DNA from: Sphingopyxis solisilvae
Lineage (GTDB): Bacteria > Pseudomonadota > Alphaproteobacteria > Sphingomonadales > Sphingomonadaceae
DNA: 64,000 bases
Assembly (NCBI RefSeq): GCF_015475875.1
Contig: NZ_JADKYM010000002.1
Span: 150,414-214,413, forward strand
Direction: 5' to 3'
Under the pieces are notes generated by a model. It worked only from the letters and a program-made list of their open reading frames with translations. It made no database searches and was not told the origin of the DNA. Position 1 is the stretch's first letter, and each line of letters opens with the position of its first letter. Both the position numbers and the translations under genes were made by a program. Below, one piece after another: positions 50,788 through 60,199 of this stretch.

Positions 50788-51021
50788 CTAGTAAAAATCC
50801 GCCGTCTCGCCGCCGTCCTTGCGCTCGCCGCGATGCACCTGCGTCGGCGCGCGGCGGTCGCCGGTCCGCACCTCGATCCGCCCGTCGATCCGCCGCACTT
50901 CGGCTGGCGCCAAGATCCGCGCCCGCGCTACGGCAACCGCGCTCGTCGGCGGCGCGGGCGGCGCGGCGACCGGAACGCTGCCGGTGAGCAGCAACAGGGC
51001 GAGAAACGACATAGCAACCAT
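50788..51021 (-). CDS. Small secreted protein, hypothetical
   Basis: A 77-residue protein starting with a signal peptide (SFLALLLLTGSVPVAAPPAPP) and a basic C-terminal part rich in Arg and Asp. The frame extends to 51087, but the start at 51021 begins the signal region. No family recognised. A palindrome TGCCGTAACGGCA directly upstream (51026-51038) may control it. Coding potential is moderate; it could be spurious. Confidence 0.5.
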   Translation of the reverse strand: MVAMSFLALLLLTGSVPVAAPPAPPTSAVAVARARILAPAEVRRIDGRIEVRTGDRRAPTQVHRGERKDGGETADFY

Positions 51022-51025
51022 GCTC

Positions 51026-51038
51026 TGCCGTAACGGCA
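51026..51038. promoter_or_regulatory. Palindromic site shared with the acyl-CoA dehydrogenase upstream region
   Basis: TGCCGTAACGGCA followed by GGTGTG occurs here and again at 62600-62618 ahead of another gene. The symmetric 13-mer and the conserved flank suggest a binding site for a common regulator (inference). Confidence 0.4.
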
Positions 51039-51141
51039 GGTGTGACCAGCGCTTTAACCCTGAATCGCAACTATTTGCGCCCACCAATAGCGACGGCAGA
51101 CCAAAGCAAAGGCCGCCTGCCCCGCGGTGAGACAGCAGAAG

Positions 51142-51266
51142 CCCCTCCCCTTAAGGGGAGGGGTTGGGGTGGGGTCCATCGGTCTTGCGCAAGGCCGATG
51201 GACCCCACCCGCTGCGACTAAGCCAGCAAGCTGGCAAGTCTCGCTGCCCTCCCCTGAAGGGGAGGG
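51142..51266. repeat. REPIN-like intergenic palindrome
   Basis: CCCCTCCCCTTAAGGGGAGGGG-type palindromes close both ends (51142-51163 and about 51248-51266). The interior contains a long inverted repeat GGGTGGGGTCCATCGG / CCGATGGACCCCACCC around a CTTGCGCAAG centre at about 51169-51210. It lies just past the stop of the FadJ-like gene. Confidence 0.8.
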
Positions 51267-51276
51267 CGTATGGGAT

Positions 51277-53310
51277 TTAGAAGCCCGACTTCGCCTCGGC
51301 CTTTTCCTTGAGCAGCGGCGCGATCTCGAACCCGTGCTTTTCCAGCGCTGCGACGATCTTGTCGGTGCCTTCCAGCCCCGCCCAGAACATCGGGCCGCCG
51401 CGATAGACCGGCCAGCCATAGCCATAGATCCACACGACATCGATGTCCGACGCGCGCTGCGCCTTGCCTTCGGACAGGATCAGCGCGCCTTCGTTGACCA
51501 TTGGATACAGCGTGCGTTCGATAATCTCCTGATCGGTGATGTCGCGCTTCTCGACGCCTTCCTTGGCGCGAAACTCCTCGATGATCTCGGCAACGCGCGG
51601 ACTTTCCGACGGATTGCGCTTTTCGTCATAATCGTAAAAGCCCGCTTGCTTCTTCTGCCCCCAGCGGCCTTCGGCGGCGAGCGCGTCGCGGATGCTTTCG
51701 ATGCGGTTGGGGTCGCGGTGCCAGCCGATGTCGACGCCGGCAAGGTCGCTCATCTGGAACGGCCCCATCGGCATGCCGAATTCGACGTGCACCTTGTCGA
51801 CCTGCGCCGGGGTCGCGCCTTCGAGCAGCAGCTTCATTGCTTCCATCTGGCGCGGTTTGAGCATGCGGTTGCCGATGAAGCCGTCGCATACACCGGCGAC
51901 GACCGCGACCTTGCCGATCTTTTTGCCGATCGCCATCGCCGTCGCCAGCGCATCGGGCGCGGTCTTGTCGCCGCGCACGACCTCGAGCAATTTCATCACA
52001 TTCGCGGGCGAGAAGAAGTGCATCCCCAGCACGTCGCCGGGACGGCTCGTCGCGGTCGCGATCTCGTCGATGTCGAGGTAGCTGGTGTTCGACGCGAGGA
52101 TCGCGCCGGGCTTGGCAATCTTGTCGAGCTTGCCGAAAATGTCCTTCTTGACGTCCATATTTTCATAGACCGCCTCGATGATGAGGTCGCAGTCGGCGAG
52201 ATCGTCCAGGTTCAGCGTCGGCGTGATCAGCCCCATCATTTGATCGACCTGCTCGGGCTTGAACCGACCCTTGGCGGCCGACGCGTCGTAATTCTTGCGC
52301 ACGACGCCGAGCCCGCGGTCGAGCGCGTCCTGCTGCATTTCGACGATCGTGCAGGGGATGCCCTTTTGCAGGAAGTTCATCATGATGCCGCCGCCCATCG
52401 TGCCGGCACCGATGATGCCGACCTTCTTGATGTCGCGCAGCTGGGTGTCTTTGGGCAGGCCGTCGATCTTCGCGGCCTGGCGTTCGGCGAAGAAGATGTG
52501 GCGCTGCGCCGCCGACTGGCTGCCGAACATCAGCTTCATGAACTGCTCGCGCTCGAACGCCAGCCCTTCCTCGAACGGCAGCCGCGTCGCCGCTTCGACG
52601 CAGGCGAGGTTGGCATAGGGCGCCTCGAACCCGCGCCAGCGCTTCGCATTCTTCGCCTTCAACTCCTCGATGACGGCAACATCGCCGAACACCGGGCGTT
52701 CGCGCGTCGGGCGCGGGCCGTCGGCAATCTTGGCGCGCGCAAAGGCGATGGCGTCGGCGGCAAGGCTGTCCTCACCCGCGAGTTCGTCGACGAGGCCAAG
52801 CTCCTTCGCTTTGGCAGCAGGCAGCGGATCGCCGGTCGAGGTCATCGTCGCCGCGGCTTCGACCCCGACGATGCGCGGCAATCGCTGCGTACCGCCCGCG
52901 CCGGGCAGCAGGCCCAGCTTCACTTCGGGAACGCCCAGCTTCGCCGACGGAACCGCGATGCGATAATGGCAGACGAGCGCGGTTTCCAGACCGCCGCCGA
53001 GCGCGGTGCCGTGGATCGCCGCAACCACCGGCTTCGATGCCGCTTCGATGCTGTTGAGCACCGCGTTGAAATCGGGACCACGCGGCGGCTTGCCGAATTC
53101 GCTGATGTCGGCGCCGGCGATAAAGGTCGCCCCGGCGCAGCGCAGCACGATCGCCTTGACGCTGTCGTCGGCAAGCGCGGCAGCGAAATTATCTTCGAGT
53201 CCCTGCCGGACGTGCCAGCTCAGCGCGTTGACAGGGGGGTTGTTGACGATGATGACGGCGACGTCGCCATCCATTTCCATCGTGACGGAGGTGGGGGTGT
53301 CTTCGGTCAT
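51277..53310 (-). CDS. Bifunctional enoyl-CoA hydratase/3-hydroxyacyl-CoA dehydrogenase (FadJ/FadB-like)
   Basis: A 677-residue beta-oxidation enzyme. The N-terminal half is a crotonase ([29 protein letters not shown] and [19 protein letters not shown], with the catalytic Glu residues). The C-terminal half is a 3-hydroxyacyl-CoA dehydrogenase with the NAD-binding [15 protein letters not shown] (near residue 290), the catalytic [18 protein letters not shown] and the C-terminal helical domain. This is the multifunctional-enzyme order seen in FadB/FadJ. A thiolase partner is not in the window. A family B repeat lies upstream and a REPIN-like element downstream. Confidence 0.95.
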   Translation of the reverse strand: MTEDTPTSVTMEMDGDVAVIIVNNPPVNALSWHVRQGLEDNFAAALADDSVKAIVLRCAGATFIAGADISEFGKPPRGPDFNAVLNSIEAASKPVVAAIHGTALGGGLETALVCHYRIAVPSAKLGVPEVKLGLLPGAGGTQRLPRIVGVEAAATMTSTGDPLPAAKAKELGLVDELAGEDSLAADAIAFARAKIADGPRPTRERPVFGDVAVIEELKAKNAKRWRGFEAPYANLACVEAATRLPFEEGLAFEREQFMKLMFGSQSAAQRHIFFAERQAAKIDGLPKDTQLRDIKKVGIIGAGTMGGGIMMNFLQKGIPCTIVEMQQDALDRGLGVVRKNYDASAAKGRFKPEQVDQMMGLITPTLNLDDLADCDLIIEAVYENMDVKKDIFGKLDKIAKPGAILASNTSYLDIDEIATATSRPGDVLGMHFFSPANVMKLLEVVRGDKTAPDALATAMAIGKKIGKVAVVAGVCDGFIGNRMLKPRQMEAMKLLLEGATPAQVDKVHVEFGMPMGPFQMSDLAGVDIGWHRDPNRIESIRDALAAEGRWGQKKQAGFYDYDEKRNPSESPRVAEIIEEFRAKEGVEKRDITDQEIIERTLYPMVNEGALILSEGKAQRASDIDVVWIYGYGWPVYRGGPMFWAGLEGTDKIVAALEKHGFEIAPLLKEKAEAKSGF

Positions 53311-53331
53311 GGGATACTCCTTTGATATTCT

Positions 53332-53406
53332 CCGTTCGCTTCGAGCGAAGTCGAGAAGCGTCTAGCGCTGCACTTCGCGTGTCTCGACTGCGCTCGACAC
53401 GAACGG
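53332..53406. repeat. Inverted repeat of the CCGTTCG family (family B)
   Basis: 75 nt from CCGTTCG at 53332-53338 to GAACGG at 53406, with near-complementary arms (TCGAGCGAAGTCGAGA and TCTCGACTGCGCTCGA). Same family as 50699-50772 and 54670-54749. It lies between the FadJ-like and serine hydrolase genes. Confidence 0.82.
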
Positions 53407-53422
53407 TGGGTGGGTTGTTGAA

Positions 53423-54625
53423 TCAGTCATCGATCGCCGCGTGGACCAATGTCTTGACCTCGCGCCGCACGGGGTAGGTGGAGGAGGGCATCAGCTGGGT
53501 CATGAAGACCATGCAGATTTCCTCGACCGGATCGACGAAGAAGCCGGTCGAAAACATGCCTCCCCAGTAAAAATCGCTCGCCGAGCCGGGAATGCCCGCG
53601 CGTGCCGGATCAAGCGTCACTGCAAAGCCGAGGCCGAAACCGATCCCGGCATTTTCATCCTCGCTGAACACCCCGACGCTATGCTGCGTCAAATCGCCCC
53701 CGCCGGGCAGATGATTCGACGTCATCAGATCGAGCGTCTTGCGGCTGACGATCCGCACATCGCCCAACCTGCCGCCGCCAAGCAGCATCAGGCAGAAGCG
53801 GTGATAATCGTGGAGCGTCGAGGCGAGGCCGCCGCCGCCCGAATGAAAGCTCCTGTCCTTCGCCCAGCGGCTGCGCGCGCCTTCGTCGAAGCCCTGCATC
53901 TTGTCCTTGGGGTGAAAAGCATAGGCGTCGGCCAGCCGGTGCTGCTGGTCGGCGGGCACCTTGAACCCGGTATCGACCATGCCGAGCGGGCCAAAGATGC
54001 GCTCCTGCAACACCTGCCCGAACGGCTTGCCTTCGATCCGCTCGATCACCGCGCCGAGGACGTCGGTCGCCATCGAATAATTCCAGTGCGCGCCGGGATC
54101 GAACTGCAACGGGATTTTCGCGAGCTCGGCGATGAAGCTGTCCATCGTATAATCGGCGTCGAAATCGTCGATCCGCGCCTTGCGATACGCCGCATCGACC
54201 GGGGTGCGCTCCTGAAAGCCATAGGTCAGCCCCGATGTGTGGCGGAGCAGATCGACCATACGGATCGGCTGCGTCGGCGGCCGGGTCAGGAACGGCACGT
54301 TGCCTCCGCCCGCGACGAAGACGCCGGTATCCTTGAATTCGGGGCAGAATTTCACCAGCGGATCGGACAGGGCGACCTTGCCCTCCTCGACCAGCATCAT
54401 GAAGGCGATGCTGGTGATCGGCTTCGTCATGCTCGCAATGCGAAAGATCGCATCATCCTTCAGCGGCTCGCCCGGCCGCGCTTCGCCGATGACGGACTGG
54501 TGCGCGATCTCGCCGCGCCGCGAAACCAACGTCGCGGCGTGCGGCAGGCGGCCGGGGCCGACATATTTGGCCTCGAGAAAGGCGGGAATGCGGCCCAGCC
54601 GCGCCGTATCGAAACCGTGAGTCAT
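53423..54625 (-). CDS. Serine hydrolase, beta-lactamase-related/esterase family VIII
   Basis: A 400-residue protein of the beta-lactamase class C fold. The SxxK active site is in [12 protein letters not shown] (near residue 70), the Tyr motif is YSM in [12 protein letters not shown] (in place of the usual YxN), and the C-terminal part has [15 protein letters not shown]. Such proteins are often esterases or peptidases and not antibiotic resistance enzymes. No signal peptide is evident. The ATG at 54625 begins [11 protein letters not shown]; the in-frame upstream part falls in a repeat. Its role next to acyl-CoA enzymes could be ester hydrolysis (inference). Confidence 0.85.
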   Translation of the reverse strand: MTHGFDTARLGRIPAFLEAKYVGPGRLPHAATLVSRRGEIAHQSVIGEARPGEPLKDDAIFRIASMTKPITSIAFMMLVEEGKVALSDPLVKFCPEFKDTGVFVAGGGNVPFLTRPPTQPIRMVDLLRHTSGLTYGFQERTPVDAAYRKARIDDFDADYTMDSFIAELAKIPLQFDPGAHWNYSMATDVLGAVIERIEGKPFGQVLQERIFGPLGMVDTGFKVPADQQHRLADAYAFHPKDKMQGFDEGARSRWAKDRSFHSGGGGLASTLHDYHRFCLMLLGGGRLGDVRIVSRKTLDLMTSNHLPGGGDLTQHSVGVFSEDENAGIGFGLGFAVTLDPARAGIPGSASDFYWGGMFSTGFFVDPVEEICMVFMTQLMPSSTYPVRREVKTLVHAAIDD

Positions 54626-54669
54626 GGCATCCCTTTTGACTGTGAAGGCTTCGCGCCTTCCTTTCGTTC

Positions 54670-54749
54670 CCGTTCGTGTCGAGCGAAGTCGAGACACCCC
54701 GAAGGCACGCGCGACCGATGGGCATCTCGACTTCGCTCGATGCGAACGG
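54670..54749. repeat. Inverted repeat of the CCGTTCG family (family B)
   Basis: 80 nt with arms CCGTTCGTGTCGAGCGAAG and CTTCGCTCGATGCGAACGG in inverted order. The third copy of the family. It lies between the SDR (54779-55585) and the serine hydrolase. Confidence 0.82.
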
Positions 54750-54778
54750 AAGAGGGGAGGCAGATCAAAACCATTGTC

Positions 54779-55585
54779 TCAATGCGACGTCTGGCCAAGC
54801 AGCTGGCGCGTCACCGGATGCGAACTGGTGAGCCCGCCGTCAACTGCGATCGCCTGTCCGTTGACATAACTCGCCTGATCGCTGGCGAGGAAGAGTGCGA
54901 CATTCGCCAGCTCCTCGGGCTGCGCCGCGCGGCGGAGCGGATTGAGCTGGCCCAGCTTGTGGGTGACCTCCTTCGCCTTGGCATAATCGAAGGTCGGCTT
55001 GGTCATGCCCGTTTCGGTCAGGCCGGGGCACACCGCGTTGACGCGCACGCCGCTGGTCGACAGCTGCTGCGCCGCGACTTTGGCGAGGTTGATCACCCCT
55101 GCCTTCGACGCGGAGTAAGCACCCGGACCCGCGCCCGAATTGATCCCGGCGACGCTCGCGGTGAGCACGATCGCGCCGCCGCGCCCCTGGTCGACCATCG
55201 CTTTGCCCGCATGTTTCACCATCAGCGCGGGGCCGATCAGGTTGACGCGCAGCGTCTCGGCCCAGGCGATCGGATCGAAATCGAAAATGCCGCCCATGTC
55301 GCCGATGATCCCGGCGTTGGCAAAAGCGACGTCGAGCCCGCCATAGCTGTCCTTGGCGGTGGCAACCAGCTTGACGACATCGGCCTCGACGCCCGCGTCG
55401 ATTTCCAGCGCCACGGCCTCGCCACTGGCGTCTTTCACCAGCTGCGCCGTCTCATGCACCGCCGCCGTCTTGTCGCCGAGCACCAGCTTCGCGCCCTCGG
55501 CGGCGAAGCGCAGCGCGCTGGCGCGGCCGATGCCGCTGCCCGCACCCGTGATGATCGCAACCTTGCCGTCCAACGCGCCCATCAT
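54779..55585 (-). CDS. Short-chain dehydrogenase/reductase (SDR)
   Basis: A 268-residue classical SDR: cofactor motif TGAGSGIGRA near residue 13, NAG in AFANAGIIGD, catalytic Ser in LTASVAGIN, and YSASK for Tyr-Lys (YxxxK). Probably NAD-dependent, oxidising a hydroxyacyl intermediate or alcohol. The start ATG at 55585 overlaps the end of the second SDR. It is last in the kinase-SDR-SDR group transcribed from 57422. Confidence 0.9.
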   Translation of the reverse strand: MMGALDGKVAIITGAGSGIGRASALRFAAEGAKLVLGDKTAAVHETAQLVKDASGEAVALEIDAGVEADVVKLVATAKDSYGGLDVAFANAGIIGDMGGIFDFDPIAWAETLRVNLIGPALMVKHAGKAMVDQGRGGAIVLTASVAGINSGAGPGAYSASKAGVINLAKVAAQQLSTSGVRVNAVCPGLTETGMTKPTFDYAKAKEVTHKLGQLNPLRRAAQPEELANVALFLASDQASYVNGQAIAVDGGLTSSHPVTRQLLGQTSH

Positions 55586-56358
55586 GCGCCTCCCGAAATT
55601 GTGGCCCCGCCATCGCACACGATGGTCTGGCCGGTGGTGAATGCTCCCGCGCGGCTGGCGAGGAAGACGGCGGCACCGGCGATTTCCGGCGGTTCGCCGA
55701 TCCGGCGCAGGCAGGCCATGGCGGTCGCGCGTTTCAACGTCTCGGGATTTTCCCACAGCGCGCGGGCCATGTCGGTGCGGACCAGCCCGGGGGCGATACA
55801 GTTGACGCGGACCCCTTGCGCGCCGAATTCGACCGCAAAATTGCGCGCCACCTGCATGTCGGCGGCTTTCGAAATCCCGTAAGCGCCGATGACCGGCGAC
55901 CCTTTCAGCCCGCCGACCGAACTGATGATGATGATCGACCCTTCGCCGCGTTCGAGCATTTCGGGCGCGACCATCGAAATCAGCCAGTGGTTGGACAGAA
56001 TATTATTGTCCATGATCTTGCGGAACTGATCGTCGCTGATCCCCAGGCCGGGGCCATAATAGGGGTTGGACGCGGCGTTGCAGACCAGCGTCGTGATCTT
56101 GCCGAACGCGGCGCGCGTTTCGTCGACAAGATTCTGGAGGTCGTCCTTCGACGAGATGTTGGCAGCGACCGCAATCGCGGTGCCGTCGCCGAACCGCGCG
56201 TTGATCTCGGTCGCGGTCGCGTCGCAAGCATCCTTCTTGCGGCTTGAAATCACGACCTTCGCGCCCTGTTCGGCCATCGCTTCGGCCGTGGCCTTGCCGA
56301 TGCCGCGCGACGATCCGGTGATCAGCGCGACCTGACCGCTCATGTCGAACAGGCTCAT
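55582..56358 (-). CDS. Short-chain dehydrogenase/reductase (SDR)
   Basis: A 258-residue classical SDR: TGSSRGIGKA cofactor motif near residue 14, VCNAASNPYYGP (NAA in place of NAG), IISSVGG for the Ser, and YGISKAAD for Tyr-Lys. The ATG at 56358 overlaps the stop of the phosphotransferase, and its own stop overlaps the other SDR, so the three genes are translationally coupled. Substrate unknown. Confidence 0.9.
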   Translation of the reverse strand: MSLFDMSGQVALITGSSRGIGKATAEAMAEQGAKVVISSRKKDACDATATEINARFGDGTAIAVAANISSKDDLQNLVDETRAAFGKITTLVCNAASNPYYGPGLGISDDQFRKIMDNNILSNHWLISMVAPEMLERGEGSIIIISSVGGLKGSPVIGAYGISKAADMQVARNFAVEFGAQGVRVNCIAPGLVRTDMARALWENPETLKRATAMACLRRIGEPPEIAGAAVFLASRAGAFTTGQTIVCDGGATISGGA

Positions 56359-57422
56359 GCGCCGGCCTTTCGGGCAAATTCCCACGCGCGCGCCGCCAGC
56401 GGCTGCACGCGCTCGGACATGGCCTTGGCATGGGCCGAAGAGGCGGTGCCGTCGATGACGCGCTTCTTGATTCCCTGCATGATCCCGGCGAGGCGGAAGA
56501 AATTATAGGCGAAATACCAGTTCATGTCGGGCACCCCGTCGCGGCCGGTGGCGGCGCAATAACGCTCGACCATCTCGTCGAGTTCGGGAATGCCGAGCGC
56601 GGCGCGGTCGATGTCCATCACCCCTGACCGTCCGCCATTTTCGGTCACCCACGCCATCGCGACATAGGTGAAATCGGCGAGCGGATCGCCCAATGTCGAC
56701 AGTTCCCAATCGAGCACCGCCAGCACCTCGGGCCGATCCTTGGCATAGATCATATTGTCGATACGGTAATCGCCGTGAACGACGCTGGTGCGCGTCTGTT
56801 CGGGGAGGGTGGCGGGGAGGAAGGCAGTCAGCCGCTCCATCTCGTCCATCGTCTCGGTCTCGGCGAGCTTGTACTGCTTGGTCCAGCGATCGACCTGGCG
56901 GCCGAAATAATTGCCGGGCTTGCCATAGTCCGACAGCCCCGCCGCCTCGACATCGACCTTGTGCAGCGCGGCGAGTGTGTCGATCATCGCCTCATAAGTC
57001 GCGCGGCGGTTCTCCGGGGTCGATCCGGGCATCGACCCGTCCCAGATCGTCTGCCCGTCGACCATGGACATGACATAAAACCAGCTGCCGACGACGCTGT
57101 CGTCGGTGCAAAGGCCATATTGGCGCGCGACGGGGAAGCCCATCTTGTGCAGTCCAGACTGAACCTTATACTCGCGGTCGACCGCGTGCGCCGAGGGCAG
57201 TAGCAGGCCATAGGGCTTGCGCCGCAGCACATAATTGCCCGACGGCGCCGAGATTTTATAGGTCGGGTTCGACTGGCCGCCGGCGAACTTGCTCTGCGTC
57301 AGCGGCCCTTCAAACCCCTCGACATTCGCTTCCATCCACTGGGTCAGCTTCGCCTCGTCGAGCACGTCCGCCCCCTCGGGCGCGACGGTGCCGCTGAAGG
57401 CTTTCTGTGCGTCCAAGGTCAT
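56355..57422 (-). CDS. Aminoglycoside-phosphotransferase-fold kinase, ACAD10/11 or LvaA-like
   Basis: A 355-residue kinase-like protein with the APH fold: ATP-binding NYVLRRKP (Lys near residue 69), catalytic HGDYRIDN at 216-223 and the metal-binding Asp in VLDWELSTLGDP at about 238. It closely resembles the N-terminal kinase part of ACAD10/ACAD11 and LvaA, which phosphorylate the 4-hydroxyl of 4-hydroxyacyl-CoA, allowing later removal. It starts the SDR operon. An ACAD11-type dehydrogenase gene lies 1.4 kb upstream in the same direction (58798-60087), matching the two-step system. Confidence 0.85.
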   Translation of the reverse strand: MTLDAQKAFSGTVAPEGADVLDEAKLTQWMEANVEGFEGPLTQSKFAGGQSNPTYKISAPSGNYVLRRKPYGLLLPSAHAVDREYKVQSGLHKMGFPVARQYGLCTDDSVVGSWFYVMSMVDGQTIWDGSMPGSTPENRRATYEAMIDTLAALHKVDVEAAGLSDYGKPGNYFGRQVDRWTKQYKLAETETMDEMERLTAFLPATLPEQTRTSVVHGDYRIDNMIYAKDRPEVLAVLDWELSTLGDPLADFTYVAMAWVTENGGRSGVMDIDRAALGIPELDEMVERYCAATGRDGVPDMNWYFAYNFFRLAGIMQGIKKRVIDGTASSAHAKAMSERVQPLAARAWEFARKAGA

Positions 57423-57427
57423 ATGTT

Positions 57428-57563
57428 CCTCCCTGCGCGAAGCGTGGGGAGGGGGACCATGCGAAGCATGGTGGAGGGGCCGCCGACGAAGTCGGCGAGC
57501 TGCGCTCGCTGCCCCTCCACCGGCCTGCGGCCGGTCCCCCTCCCCATCTTCGACGGGGAGGAT
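57428..57563. repeat. REPIN-like intergenic palindrome
   Basis: CCTCCC near 57428 and GGGGAGGA near 57555-57562 close the ends. The interior has paired inverted tracts, including GCGAAGC, GCCGACGAAGTCGGC and CACCGGCCTGCGGCCGGT. It lies between the kinase gene and the alcohol dehydrogenase. Confidence 0.72.
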
Positions 57564-57582
57564 TGCTGTCGCGCCAGCCCGC

Positions 57583-58674
57583 TCACTGGTCGAAAACGAT
57601 CACCGACCGAGCGGCGTCGCCTTTCTTCATCTTGTCGAAGCCTTCGTTGATCCGCTCGAGCGGGATCGTTTCGGCGACGATGCTGTCGAGGTCGAGCAGC
57701 CCGCGCAGGTAGAAATCGACGAGGCGCGGGATGTCGACCGGGAAGCGGTTGCCGCCCATGATCGCGCCCTGCAATTTCTTGCCGCTGAGCAGGTCCATCG
57801 CCGACAGGCCGACCTTTTCGGTCAGCGGCATCATGCCCAGAATCGTCGCGGTGCCGCCGCGGCGCAGCGATGCGACCGCAAGGCTCGCCGACGCCGGACG
57901 CCCGACCGCTTCGATCGCATGATCGACGCCGCCCTTGCTGAGTTCGACGATCTGCTTCGCGGCGTCGCCGTCCATCGCATCGACAACGTCGGTCGCGCCC
58001 AGCTTCATCGCCAGCGCGCGCTTTTCGGGCACCGGGTCGGCGGCAATGATCCGTCCCGCGCCCGCAATCTTCGCGGCGTTGATCGTCGCGAGGCCGACGC
58101 CGCCGCAGCCGACGACCGCGACCGTCTCGCCCGGCGTCACCTTGCACGCGTTGAAGATCGTGCCCGCGCCGGTCGTCACCGCGCAGCCGATCACCGCGGC
58201 GCGGTCCAGCGGCATGTCGGGGTCGATCGCGACGCACGCATGTTCGTGGACCAGCATCACCTCCGAAAAGGCGCTGAGGTTGAGCATCTGGTTCACCGGC
58301 GACCCGTCGGGGCGCGTGATGCGCGGGGCGGAGCCCACGGCGCGCCGCGTATCGCCGCCCATGCACAGCGACATGCGCCCGCTGACGCAGAATTCGCAGT
58401 GACCGCAAAAGGCCGACAGGCAGGTGACGACCGCGTCGCCCACCTTCACCGTGCGCACTTCGCTGCCGACCGCCTCGACGATCCCCGCCGCCTCATGGCC
58501 GGGGATCGCGGGAAGGGGGTGCGGATAGGCGCCGTCGATGAAATGCAGGTCCGAATGGCACAGCCCGCACGCCGCGGTGCGGATGCGCACCTCGTGCGGG
58601 CCGGGCTTGTCGACGACGACATTCTCGATCGACAGTGGCTGGCCGGGTTCGATCAGGATCGCGGCTTTGGTCAT
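57583..58674 (-). CDS. Zinc-dependent alcohol dehydrogenase
   Basis: A 363-residue medium-chain dehydrogenase. The catalytic zinc site is in CGLCHSDLHFIDG and PAIPGHEAAGIVEAVG, and the structural zinc Cys set is in FCGHCEFCVSGRMSLC. The NAD-binding motif is VAVVGCGGVGLATINAA near residue 190. Class III/Zn-ADH features. The substrate may be a hydroxyacyl derivative, an alcohol or an S-hydroxymethyl adduct. It stands alone between two repeats, in the same direction as the kinase-SDR genes. Confidence 0.92.
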   Translation of the reverse strand: MTKAAILIEPGQPLSIENVVVDKPGPHEVRIRTAACGLCHSDLHFIDGAYPHPLPAIPGHEAAGIVEAVGSEVRTVKVGDAVVTCLSAFCGHCEFCVSGRMSLCMGGDTRRAVGSAPRITRPDGSPVNQMLNLSAFSEVMLVHEHACVAIDPDMPLDRAAVIGCAVTTGAGTIFNACKVTPGETVAVVGCGGVGLATINAAKIAGAGRIIAADPVPEKRALAMKLGATDVVDAMDGDAAKQIVELSKGGVDHAIEAVGRPASASLAVASLRRGGTATILGMMPLTEKVGLSAMDLLSGKKLQGAIMGGNRFPVDIPRLVDFYLRGLLDLDSIVAETIPLERINEGFDKMKKGDAARSVIVFDQ

Positions 58675-58693
58675 TCAAAATCTCCGTTCAGTC

Positions 58694-58789
58694 CCCCTCC
58701 CGCGTGCGGGAGGGGCTAGGGGAGGACATGTCAATTCCGGACGGGAGAGGAACAGGCCCTCCCCCGACCCCTCCCGCAAGCGGGAGGGG
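58694..58789. repeat. Intergenic palindrome, CCCCTCCCGC family (family C)
   Basis: CCCCTCCCGC-GT-GCGGGAGGGG at 58694-58715 and CCCCTCCCGC-AA-GCGGGAGGGG at 58768-58789 form two near-identical palindromes flanking a 52-nt body. The same end sequence occurs in the element at 63880-63995. Confidence 0.85.
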
Positions 58790-58797
58790 AGCCTATT

Positions 58798-60087
58798 TTA
58801 ACGCGAAACCCCGACGTCGCCCGACGAAAAGCCGGGTTCGGCGGCCTCGCTATATTTGGCGAACTCGATGCGGGCGATCGCGCGTTCATGCACCTCGTCC
58901 GGACCGTCGGCCAGCCTCAAAGTCCGTTGATGCGCATAGGCCTTGGCCAGCCCGAAGTCCTCCGACACGCCCGCGGCGCCATGCGCCTGGATCGCGTCGT
59001 CGATGATTTTGAGCGCCATGTTCGGCGCCTGCACCTTGATCATCGCAATTTCGGCCGCGGCCGACTTGTTGCCGACCTTGTCCATCATGTCGGCGGCTTT
59101 CAGGCACAGAAGGCGGGTCATTTCGATGTCGATGCGGGCGCGCGCGATGCGATGTTCCCAGATGCTGTATTCGGCGACCTTGCGGCCAAAGGCGACGCGC
59201 GACTGGAGCCGTTTCGCCATCTTCTCGATCGCTTCCTCGGCGACGCCGATCGTGCGCATGCAGTGATGGATGCGGCCCGGGCCAAGGCGCCCCTGCGCGA
59301 TCTCGAAGCCGCGGCCTTCGCCCAGCAGCATCGCTTCCTCGGCATTGACGCGAACGTCCTTCAGCTCGATCTCCATATGGCCGTGCGGCGCATCGTCATA
59401 ACCGAAGACGGGCAGGTGGCGCTTGATCGTCACGCCGGGAGCATTCAGCGGCATCAGCACCATCGACTGCTGCGCATGGCGTTTGGCGGCAAAATCGGTC
59501 TTGCCCATCACGATCGCGATCTCGCAGCGCGGATCGCCCGCGCCCGACGACCACCATTTGGTGCCGTTGATGACATAATCGTCGCCGTCGCGCTCGATGC
59601 GCGTCTCGATGTTCGTCGCGTCGGACGAGGCGACCGCGGGTTCGGTCATCAGGAAGGCCGAGCGGATTTCGCCATTCATCAACCGGCCGAGATATTTCTC
59701 TTTCTGCGCGCGCGTGCCGTAGCGGTGGAACACCTCCATATTGCCGGTGTCGGGCGCCGAGCAGTTGAACACTTCGCTGGCAAAACCGATGCGGCCCATT
59801 TCCTCGGCGCACAGCGCATATTCGAGGTTGGTGAGCCCCGGACCCTCGAACTCGAACGTCTCGTCGACATGGTGGTGCGCGCCGCTGCGCGGCGGCATGA
59901 ACAGGTTCCAGATGCCCGCGGCCTTCGCCTCGGCCTTCAGATCCTCGACGATCTGGATCACCTTCCAGCGATCGCCCGCCTTGTCCTGCTCGTTATAGGT
60001 GGGGACGGCGGGACGCACCTTGCGCTCGATGAAATCGCGCACCCGGTCGCGCCAATAGACCTGCCGGTCGGTAAGGTCGAAATCCAT
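58798..60087 (-). CDS. Acyl-CoA dehydrogenase, ACAD10/11-like
   Basis: A 429-residue flavoenzyme resembling the ACAD10/11 dehydrogenase part more than canonical acyl-CoA dehydrogenases: [20 protein letters not shown] for the FAD-substrate motif, [15 protein letters not shown], and [17 protein letters not shown] in the C-terminal domain. In ACAD10/11 and LvaC this part removes the phosphorylated hydroxyl from a 4-phosphoacyl-CoA. The start at 60087 begins [16 protein letters not shown]; a TTACG-N4-CGTAA operator lies 18 nt upstream. It shares direction with the ADH, kinase and SDR genes but is separated from them by repeats. Confidence 0.9.
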   Translation of the reverse strand: MDFDLTDRQVYWRDRVRDFIERKVRPAVPTYNEQDKAGDRWKVIQIVEDLKAEAKAAGIWNLFMPPRSGAHHHVDETFEFEGPGLTNLEYALCAEEMGRIGFASEVFNCSAPDTGNMEVFHRYGTRAQKEKYLGRLMNGEIRSAFLMTEPAVASSDATNIETRIERDGDDYVINGTKWWSSGAGDPRCEIAIVMGKTDFAAKRHAQQSMVLMPLNAPGVTIKRHLPVFGYDDAPHGHMEIELKDVRVNAEEAMLLGEGRGFEIAQGRLGPGRIHHCMRTIGVAEEAIEKMAKRLQSRVAFGRKVAEYSIWEHRIARARIDIEMTRLLCLKAADMMDKVGNKSAAAEIAMIKVQAPNMALKIIDDAIQAHGAAGVSEDFGLAKAYAHQRTLRLADGPDEVHERAIARIEFAKYSEAAEPGFSSGDVGVSR

Positions 60088-60104
60088 CTGAGCATCCTTT
60101 CCGT

Positions 60105-60118
60105 TTACGTTCGCGTAA
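60105..60118. promoter_or_regulatory. TTACG-N4-CGTAA operator upstream of the ACAD11-like gene
   Basis: A perfect 5-bp dyad (TTACG/CGTAA) 18 nt before the start codon. A similar site, TTGACG-N4-CGTAAA, is at 62629-62644 before another acyl-CoA dehydrogenase. It resembles binding sites of known fatty-acid and branched-chain regulators (FadR/PsrA/LiuR type), but the regulator here is unknown. Confidence 0.5.
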
Positions 60119-60199
60119 GCCTTTGGACCGAATCGTCCTGCTTTGCCAACCCCTGCGGGCCGATTATTACCTCATTTGGTCGCGCACCGACATTTTCCG

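Noticed and set aside
53423..54625. Antibiotic-resistance beta-lactamase
   Set aside because: The SxxK motif is present, but the YxN motif reads YSM, no signal peptide is seen and the context is metabolic, so an esterase-type serine hydrolase is more likely.
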